From: Acinetobacter bouvetii DSM 14964 = CIP 107468
Lineage (GTDB): Bacteria; Pseudomonadota; Gammaproteobacteria; Pseudomonadales; Moraxellaceae
Direction of reading: 5' to 3'
Length of the DNA stretch: 64,000 nucleotides
Assembly: GCF_000368865.1 (NCBI RefSeq)
Contig: NZ_KB849726.1
Span: 789,166 to 853,165 of the forward strand
Below, in pieces: positions 54,504-64,000 of this stretch; within the stretch, counting starts at the first letter, position 1, and each line of letters begins with the position of its first letter. The notes under the pieces were generated by a model. The model did not search any database. It saw nothing but the letters and a program-made list of their open reading frames with translations, and had not been told where the DNA came from. The position numbers were made by a program, and so were the translations under genes.

Positions 54504-55688
54504 TCAGCCATGCTGCGCTGCATTTTTAGGGATGGAAACCTTCATTTGCAACATGACCAGCGCCAAGGCCAGAGCGCTCAGAACCGCGCCAGAATAAGAT
54601 ACGGTTTGATAGCTCCATCCGGCATTCAGCACGGCAGCGCCTGCGGCCGCACCGACAGCATTGCCTAAATTAAATGCGCCAATATTGACAGATGATGCAA
54701 GCCCCGGCGCTTCATGCGCGACCGACATGACCCGCATTTGCAAGGGCGGCACTACTGCAAAAGCGGCTGCGCCCCAAATGATTAAAGCAACAGCGGCGCC
54801 AATGGCTGTTTGCGCCAAAAGTGGAAAAAGCAGCATCATCAGCATCAGCAAAAGTAAAAAGCCAATAAGCGTCTTTTCTACAGAGCGGTCTGCAGCTTTG
54901 CCGCCAAAGTGGTTGCCGATTGAAAAGCCAATACCAATCAGCACCAGCATGAAGGTAATGAATTCGGGGCCTGCATGGGTCAGTGTTTTTAGGCTTGGCG
55001 CAATATAGGTATAAAGGGCAAACATGGCGCCTGAACTCATGACAGTTGTTAGCAGCGCCAAAACCACAGGCAGGCGAGTCAATGCTTTCAGCTCTGCCTT
55101 TACATTCGGTTGGGTCAATGCAGCGCCTTGCGGCAAAGCTTTCCAGAGTGCCAGCATGGTAATCAGGCCTAATCCCGAAATAGCGATAAATGAAATGCGC
55201 CAGCCGATGTTTTGGCCAATATAGGTGGCCAAGGGCACACCGCCAATATTGGCAATGGTCAGCCCCATAAACATCATGGCGACCGCAGAAGCCTGCTTGT
55301 CTTTAGGCACGACACTGGCGGCCACGACCGATCCGATGCCAAAAAATGCGCCATGATTGAGGCTGGTTATTAGCCGCGAGCCGATTAAGCTCAGATAGCT
55401 TGGCGCTGCCGCAGCCAGTAAATTGCCAACCGTAAAGATCGCCATCAATAAGATCAGGGCGTTACGCTTTGAATAGCGTGAAAACCATAAAGTCATTAAT
55501 GGCGCGCCAATCATCACGCCGACTGCATAGGCGCTAATCAGCAGGCCTGCTTGGGGGATTGCAATATGCAGATCATGGGCGATTTCCGGCAGAAAGCCCA
55601 TAGGTGAAAATTCTGTGGTGCCAATGGCAAAAGCGCCGATCGCAAGCGCAAGCAGAGGAAGATTGATACTCAGTCTGGTATTTTTCAT
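54504..55688 (-). CDS. MFS transporter, AraJ/YdhP type
   Basis: MFS permease of 394 residues with 12 helices. The opening LALAIGAFAIGTTEFSPMGFLPEIA is typical of the DHA1 group that includes AraJ, YdhP and SotB. Such proteins export drugs, sugars or metabolites with protons. It starts 7 bases after dkgB and is in the same operon. The pairing of a pump with an aldo-keto reductase suggests handling of a toxic aldehyde or ketone, but that is inference. Confidence 0.88.
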   Translation of the reverse strand: MKNTRLSINLPLLALAIGAFAIGTTEFSPMGFLPEIAHDLHIAIPQAGLLISAYAVGVMIGAPLMTLWFSRYSKRNALILLMAIFTVGNLLAAAAPSYLSLIGSRLITSLNHGAFFGIGSVVAASVVPKDKQASAVAMMFMGLTIANIGGVPLATYIGQNIGWRISFIAISGLGLITMLALWKALPQGAALTQPNVKAELKALTRLPVVLALLTTVMSSGAMFALYTYIAPSLKTLTHAGPEFITFMLVLIGIGFSIGNHFGGKAADRSVEKTLIGFLLLLMLMMLLFPLLAQTAIGAAVALIIWGAAAFAVVPPLQMRVMSVAHEAPGLASSVNIGAFNLGNAVGAAAGAAVLNAGWSYQTVSYSGAVLSALALALVMLQMKVSIPKNAAQHG

Positions 55689-55695
55689 TTCCAGT

Positions 55696-56499
55696 TTAGT
55701 CCCACTCTGGCGCTAAGTTCTCAGGATCCACTTCGCGGCCATTGCGTTCAAGTCCAGCGATGGCAAGCATGTCTTCACTGCTGAGCTGGATGTCCTGTGC
55801 GCGCAGATTTGCTGTTAAATGTTCAATTTTTGTAGAAGATGGAATCACGGAATAGCCTTTTTGCAGCGCCCACGCCAAAGCAATTTGCGCAGCCGATGCA
55901 TGATGCTGCTGCGCGATTTGCATTAGAAGTGGATCATTCAGCACTTTGCCGTAAGCTAAAGTCATATATGAAGTGACATCAATGTTTTGGGCTTGGAGAA
56001 AATCAGCCAGTTTTTCATTTTGCAAATAGGGGCTGAGTTCAATTTGATTGGCCACAATATGCTCAGCGCCGATGCTGTCGATGGCTTGCTGCGTCAGCGC
56101 AATATTGAAATTGGAAATGCCGATATGCTGTGTTAGCCCCTGTTTTTTAGCTTCCAGCAGTGTTTGCATCAATTCAGGAATATCGACATTCATTTGAGGC
56201 GCTGGCCAGTGAATAAGCGTGAGATCAACGGCATCAGTGCGCAGTTGGCTTAAACTGTTTTTTAGGCTGGGAATCAGCCGGTCAGGCGCGTAATGGTCGA
56301 CCCAGATTTTAGTGGTCAGGAACAGTTCTGAACGCTGAACGGGGCTTTCAGCAATGGCCTGTCCGACTTCTGCTTCGTTGCCGTAAATTTGCGCCGTATC
56401 AATGGCGCGGTAGCCAGCGGAAAGTGCATTTTTAACTGAGTCGATCACCGTTTGACCGCTTAGGCGGAAAGTGCCGACTCCAAATTTTGGAACAATCAT
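55696..56499 (-). CDS. dkgB: Aldo/keto reductase, DkgB-like
   Basis: NADPH-dependent aldo-keto reductase of 267 residues that aligns end to end with E. coli DkgB (2,5-diketo-gluconate/methylglyoxal reductase), ending in the same LAPEWD. The catalytic tetrad is visible: Asp and Tyr in [11 protein letters not shown], Lys in LTTKIW, His in TLIHWP. Divergent from a YafC-like LysR gene, the same neighbour as in E. coli, and followed by an MFS pump. Confidence 0.93.
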   Translation of the reverse strand: MIVPKFGVGTFRLSGQTVIDSVKNALSAGYRAIDTAQIYGNEAEVGQAIAESPVQRSELFLTTKIWVDHYAPDRLIPSLKNSLSQLRTDAVDLTLIHWPAPQMNVDIPELMQTLLEAKKQGLTQHIGISNFNIALTQQAIDSIGAEHIVANQIELSPYLQNEKLADFLQAQNIDVTSYMTLAYGKVLNDPLLMQIAQQHHASAAQIALAWALQKGYSVIPSSTKIEHLTANLRAQDIQLSSEDMLAIAGLERNGREVDPENLAPEWD

Positions 56500-56613
56500 G
56501 GTTTATTCAACAGTTTTTTGAGATCAGCGCTATAGTGCAGCAAAATTTACAGCAGAAAAATGCAGTAATTTGCAATATATTATTGATTGAAAATCATGAA
56601 TAGTTGGTTTTAC

Positions 56614-57504
56614 ATGAAATCTACCATTGAAGAATTGCAGGCTTTTACGGCGATTGTGGACAGCGGTTCAATTGTGATGGCAGCGGATCGGCTGAAACAG
56701 ACCGCATCAGGCGTTAGCCGCGCATTGCAGCGTTTGGAGTCGAAACTGAATGTGACGCTGCTGGAAAGAACAACCCGCAAACTTAAACTGACGCAAGAAG
56801 GGCAGCTGTTCTTAACTAAAGCCAGGCGCATTTTAAATGATCTGGCGGAGGCGGAAGATTCGCTGCTGAAATCAGATGAGGATATTTCGGGCTTAATTCG
56901 GGTAGATTCGGCGACGCCCTTTGTGCTGCATGTGATTGTGCCTTTAATGCATGAATTTATGCGAAAGTATCCAAATATTGAAATAGAGCTGAATAATCAT
57001 GATCAGGTGATTGATCTGCTGGAACATCAAACGGATGTTGCAATACGGTTTGGTGAGCTGAATGACTCGACTTTGCACGCAAAGTTGCTGTGCAGAAGCC
57101 GTCTGTACATAGTGGCAAGTCCAGAATATTTAGCGCGGCATGGGCAGCCGGAGCAGGCAGCAGACTTGCTGGCGCATGAGCTGATTGGCTTTAGCCAAAC
57201 GCAGCATTTGAATACGTGGCCTATCCATATTAATCAAAAAGCTTTTACAGCACAGCCTAAAATTAAGGCATCAAATGGAGAAACTGTGAGGCAGCTGGCT
57301 TTGGAAGGCATTGGCATTACCTGTTTGTCGCGCTTTTTGGTGCAGGAAGATTTGAATGCGGGACGGTTAATTGCATTATTTGAAGATCAAATTATTATGC
57401 ATTATCAGAAAATTCATGCGGTGTATTATCTGCAAGAACATCTGCCAAAGCGGGTGCGCTTATTTATTGAATTTTTGGCTGAGAAATTAAAACACTATGT
57501 ATAG
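56614..57504 (+). CDS. YafC-like LysR regulator
   Basis: LysR regulator of 296 residues, matching E. coli YafC along its length: MKSTIEELQAFTAIVDSGS at the start, helix-turn-helix near residues 18-40, LNTWPI near 205, and AVYYL close to the end. The start is placed by similarity to YafC; a TTG at 56587 and an ATG at 56596 give longer versions. YafC is encoded next to dkgB in E. coli, and here it diverges from dkgB, so it probably controls dkgB and the MFS pump. Confidence 0.9.
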   Translation: MKSTIEELQAFTAIVDSGSIVMAADRLKQTASGVSRALQRLESKLNVTLLERTTRKLKLTQEGQLFLTKARRILNDLAEAEDSLLKSDEDISGLIRVDSATPFVLHVIVPLMHEFMRKYPNIEIELNNHDQVIDLLEHQTDVAIRFGELNDSTLHAKLLCRSRLYIVASPEYLARHGQPEQAADLLAHELIGFSQTQHLNTWPIHINQKAFTAQPKIKASNGETVRQLALEGIGITCLSRFLVQEDLNAGRLIALFEDQIIMHYQKIHAVYYLQEHLPKRVRLFIEFLAEKLKHYV

Positions 57505-57540
57505 TGAGCTGATATTGCAAAGATAAAAGCGCCAGATGAA

Positions 57541-57571
57541 AAAAAGCTCAGACCTGATGCTGAGCTTTTTT
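57541..57571. terminator. Bidirectional terminator
   Basis: AAAAAGCTCAG/CTGAGCTTTTT perfect stem with an eight-base loop and flanking A and T runs, between the converging LysR and lipoprotein genes. Confidence 0.88.
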
Positions 57572-57586
57572 GACTAAGTGCTTGAA

Positions 57587-58018
57587 TTAATTATCAAGCG
57601 CTGGTGTTGCGGCTGCAATGGCTGCAGCAACCGCATCATCTTCAGTTTGAGCTGAGGAGCTGTTTTGCTTAGGCGCAGCCTGTGTCGGCTTGTCTTCAGC
57701 TTTCGGCGCTTCAGCCTTAGGCGTAGCAGATTTTGGCGCTTCTTCAGCAGGTTTTGTATCGCGGACTTCACGGCGGATTTCAGTGGTTGTATTCGGTGTT
57801 TCTTCACGAATGACGTCTTGATGCGCAGGTACCGGTTCAATTGGCTGATTGTCAGCAGAGTCTAAACTTTCAAATTTTGCCGGTTCAGCTGGCTGTGCGT
57901 TAGAAGCAGAAGTATCAACTTGTTCTTGCTCTTCTTGCTTTGGCTCTTCTTTTTTAACACAGGCAGTAATCAGTAGGGCTGTCGCGATTGCACCGCAAAT
58001 TAAAAGTTTTTTATTCAT
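57587..58018 (-). CDS. Lipoprotein with Pro/Glu/Ala-rich tail
   Basis: A 143-residue lipoprotein: short basic N-terminus, hydrophobic stretch and lipobox ITAC, cysteine at residue 20. The rest is disordered and rich in Glu, Pro, Ala, Lys and Thr (for example KAEAPKAEDK), which looks like a flexible spacer across the periplasm. No known domain. It diverges from pyrG. Confidence 0.72.
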   Translation of the reverse strand: MNKKLLICGAIATALLITACVKKEEPKQEEQEQVDTSASNAQPAEPAKFESLDSADNQPIEPVPAHQDVIREETPNTTTEIRREVRDTKPAEEAPKSATPKAEAPKAEDKPTQAAPKQNSSSAQTEDDAVAAAIAAATPALDN

Positions 58019-58100
58019 AATTGCACAAAATTAAGCGTTAAACGGATATCCATATTATAACCATAAAATAGATTATGAAAATCACCGAAATTTTAGCTAA

Positions 58101-59885
<1,785 letters not shown>

Positions 59886-59916
59886 GCAGGGTATCGGAAT
59901 CAACTAGGAAGTTTAA

Positions 59917-60774
<858 letters not shown>

Positions 60775-60820
60775 ATTGGATTTACATTGATGCGTCTTTT
60801 AGGCGCATCGTCTTTATTAA

Positions 60821-62128
<1,308 letters not shown>

Positions 62129-62134
62129 GCGTAC

Positions 62135-62530
62135 ATGCGATCTATGTTAAATGTATTTGACTCCAAAGCGAGTAAAGCATTGTTGGGCCTTGCGATCTTA
62201 TTGATCGCAGGGTTTCAATATTTATACTGGTTTGGTGAAGGTGGCCATAAAGACCATCAGAAACTGGCACAGAAAGTTCAGCAGCAGATTGAACTGAATG
62301 AAGAACTAAAAGAACGCAACCGCGTCTTAGCCGCGGAAGTCTATGATTTAAAAAATGGTGTAGAAGCCATAGAAGAGCATGCGCGTTTAGATTTAGGTTT
62401 GGTGAAACCACACGAAACTTTTGTTCAAATGAGTACGGTCAACACGCAATACAGACCAATTTACGTTAATCCTAATCAAGCAGATTTGCGCACGAATGAA
62501 GAACCCGCTGAAGCTCCCCCAGAACCTTAA
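62135..62530 (+). CDS. ftsB: Cell division protein FtsB
   Basis: Single-pass inner-membrane protein of the FtsQLB division complex, 131 residues. A membrane helix (about residues 15-31, LLGLAILLIAGFQYLYW) is followed by a coiled coil (KLAQKVQQQIELNEELKERN) and the conserved IEEHARLDLGLVKPHETF. The C-terminal tail is longer than in E. coli and Pro/Glu-rich. A second ATG at 62144 is an alternative start. It overlaps ispD by 35 bases. Confidence 0.92.
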   Translation: MRSMLNVFDSKASKALLGLAILLIAGFQYLYWFGEGGHKDHQKLAQKVQQQIELNEELKERNRVLAAEVYDLKNGVEAIEEHARLDLGLVKPHETFVQMSTVNTQYRPIYVNPNQADLRTNEEPAEAPPEP

Positions 62531-63224
62531 GTTGTGGGCTGTAATACCTGCAGCTGGGTCGGGCAGCCGCTTTTCAAAATCAGAACTTAAACAATACCAA
62601 GCTATTTACAATAAGACCGTCTTAGAGCATACGGTGCAAAGGCTGAATGACTTGCCTTTGTCCGGTTATGTGCTGGCTATCGGTGAGCGGGACACCTTTG
62701 CTGCAACTTTGAAATTTTCAGACTTGCATAAGGCGCATTTCTGTTTGGGCGGCGCAGAGCGGGTTAATTCTGTTTTAAACGCCTTAAATTACCTTTCAGG
62801 CTTTGCTTCAGAGGATGATTGGGTGCTGGTGCATGATGCCGCGAGGCCTTGTGTGACAAAGGCCAGTTTAGAGAGCCTCGTGTCATCGGCTGTCGAATCT
62901 CAGCAAAGCGCTATTTTAGCAATACCCGTCAGGGATACCCTGAAATCGGTGGGGCATGGCGCTGAGATTGCAAACACCGTAGACCGTTCACAGCTTTGGC
63001 AAGCGCAAACACCGCAAATGGCGAAGCTGGGTGTGCTGAAAAAAGCGATTGAGCAAGCGCTTTCGGCGCAGGTCAATATTACGGATGAAGCCAGTGCGCT
63101 GGAATATGCGAATCAAACTGTTCAGGTTGTTCAGGGCCGTTCAGACAATATCAAGATTACATATCCAGATGATTTAGAACTGGCAAAACTGATTTTGGCT
63201 TCACAGCCGCCAGCTGTGAAATAA
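62496..63224 (+). CDS. ispD: MEP cytidylyltransferase IspD
   Basis: 2-C-methyl-D-erythritol 4-phosphate cytidylyltransferase of the MEP isoprenoid pathway, 242 residues. The CTP-binding AVIPAAGSGSRF is near residue 15, followed by LGGAERVNSVLNAL, VHDAARPCV, VDRSQLWQAQTPQ and DEASALEY. It takes its CTP from the PyrG product. The ATG lies inside ftsB with a 35-base overlap; without these residues the leader would be very short, but a TTG at 62532 is possible. Confidence 0.94.
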   Translation: MKNPLKLPQNLKLWAVIPAAGSGSRFSKSELKQYQAIYNKTVLEHTVQRLNDLPLSGYVLAIGERDTFAATLKFSDLHKAHFCLGGAERVNSVLNALNYLSGFASEDDWVLVHDAARPCVTKASLESLVSSAVESQQSAILAIPVRDTLKSVGHGAEIANTVDRSQLWQAQTPQMAKLGVLKKAIEQALSAQVNITDEASALEYANQTVQVVQGRSDNIKITYPDDLELAKLILASQPPAVK

Positions 63225-63310
63225 ATCTGGAATAATTTGAGCCGCTGCGATTTATTCTTTGCGGCTTTAACTTATAATTTCCCCACTTTTTTGTTAAGTA
63301 TGCGCCGCTA

Positions 63311-64000
63311 ATGATTCCTTCACAGCAGTATCGTTTTTTACGCCAGTCCGCACGCGATGGATTGAGTATAAAGCACGATTCGTCACGCTGGGCTAAATTG
63401 CATTTAGATCCCTGGCTGCTTGGTTTTCTCCTCCTGAATGCCGTTTTAGGCTTGATGGTGGTTTACAGTGCGACAGCAGGTGATTCAGGGATGGTGATGC
63501 GTCAAGCCATCAGTTTTGGCGCAGGCTTTATTATCATGTTTTTGTGCGCGCAAGTGCCGCCAAAAGTTTATCAGGCCATCAGCCCATATTTTTATATTTT
63601 TGGCTTATTTATGCTGATTCTGGTGCTGGTGGTTGGTGAAACGCGAATGGGCGCCAAGCGCTGGATTACTTTGCCGGGTATCGGCAGCATGCAGCCCAGT
63701 GAGGTGATGAAATTTGCAATGCCGCTGATGATGGCGTGGTTTTTTTCAAACCGGGCTTTTCCGCCTAAGTTTATCCATATTATTATTGCCTTAATGATTA
63801 TGATGGTGCCTTTTGTGTTGGTCGCGCTGCAGCCCGATTTGAACATTGGCTTAATCATTCCCGGCATATTTGTGCTTTTCCTTAGCGGCATGTCTTGGCG
63901 CCTAATTGCCGGCGCTATCGGCGTTTTTGCTATTGCAGCGCCGCTGCTTTGGATGTTTTTTTTGCAGGAATACCAGAAAAAGAGGATTTTAACGCTGTTT
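63311..64000 (+). CDS. rodA: Rod-shape protein RodA (partial, runs off the window)
   Basis: SEDS-family glycosyltransferase that polymerises peptidoglycan for side-wall growth with PBP2. The first 230 residues lie in the window with no stop. The opening has a short cytoplasmic part, then LDPWLLGFLLLNAVLGLMVVYSATAG as first helix, and later GAKRWITLPGIGSMQPSEVMKF, the SEDS signature. A weak hairpin, AGCCGC/GCGGCT, lies at 63240-63266 between ispD and this gene, so a separate transcript is possible. Confidence 0.93.
   Translation, partial: MIPSQQYRFLRQSARDGLSIKHDSSRWAKLHLDPWLLGFLLLNAVLGLMVVYSATAGDSGMVMRQAISFGAGFIIMFLCAQVPPKVYQAISPYFYIFGLFMLILVLVVGETRMGAKRWITLPGIGSMQPSEVMKFAMPLMMAWFFSNRAFPPKFIHIIIALMIMMVPFVLVALQPDLNIGLIIPGIFVLFLSGMSWRLIAGAIGVFAIAAPLLWMFFLQEYQKKRILTLF

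Noticed and set aside
62496..62535. A later TTG start for ispD
   Set aside because: The ATG version keeps the usual short leader before AVIPAAG, and overlap with ftsB is compatible with coupling; kept only as an alternative.

Overview
The window is a contiguous stretch of a gammaproteobacterial chromosome that I would assign to Acinetobacter, probably not the A. baumannii group. The base composition is moderately AT-rich. Gene orders typical of Acinetobacter are present (pyrG-kdsA-eno-ftsB-ispD; tamA-tamB). There is a BenM/CatM-type LysR regulator, a TTG-started FolK overlapping FolB, and many small Acinetobacter-type hypothetical proteins. I see no rRNA, tRNA, CRISPR array, insertion sequence or prophage. 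The species call is inference from protein recognition only.

Layout. 0.2-1.5 kb: two tandem glycine-zipper envelope proteins. 1.9-3.8 kb: prfA-prmC (release factor 1 and its methylase). 3.9-5.7 kb: a sulfonate/taurine-type ABC substrate-binding protein and permease without an ATPase. 6.0-11.8 kb: an AraC regulator diverging from a short fatty-acyl catabolic set (SDR dehydrogenase, acyl-CoA dehydrogenase, acyl-CoA synthetase). 11.9-16.9 kb: Bcr-type efflux pump with a divergent TetR regulator, a MoeB/ThiF-like enzyme, an AarF kinase, folB-folK. 17.0-21.4 kb: SRPBCC protein, a frameshifted DedA gene, an SDR, coq7 and an LplT-like transporter. 21.6-28.9 kb: tamA-tamB, with an unusually long TamA. 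29.4-30.9 kb: xseB/xseA. 31.5-34.0 kb: a four-gene Roadblock / unknown / Ras-like GTPase / Roadblock cassette. 35.1-37.8 kb: acnB. 37.9-39.3 kb: an AT-rich accessory insertion with a DUF4062 protein whose C-terminus looks like an SSB tail. 39.5-43.7 kb: gltS, a frameshifted lrp-like gene, possible small RNAs, a hydrolase and small membrane proteins. 44.2-46.6 kb: brnQ and map. 46.9-49.0 kb: two LysR regulators. 49.0-54.4 kb: a PadR-controlled region (hydrolase, 2,4-dienoyl-CoA reductase fadH, SnoaL-like protein, YheT-like hydrolase). 54.5-57.5 kb: MFS pump, dkgB and a YafC-like LysR. 57.6-64.0 kb: a lipoprotein and then pyrG-kdsA-eno-ftsB-ispD-rodA, the last cut by the window end.

How genes work together. 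The AraC-SDR-ACAD-synthetase block and the PadR-fadH block both point to regulated fatty-acyl degradation. tamA/tamB, kdsA, ftsB, rodA and the LplT-like protein serve the envelope. The two items most worth following are the Roadblock-GTPase cassette at 31.5-34.0 kb, which resembles actinobacterial conservons in its parts but lacks the kinase, and the DUF4062 protein at 37.9-38.9 kb that ends in DDLPF. Two single-base frameshifts (dedA and the lrp-like gene) may be real lesions or sequencing errors. Three intergenic regions carry related palindromic repeats.
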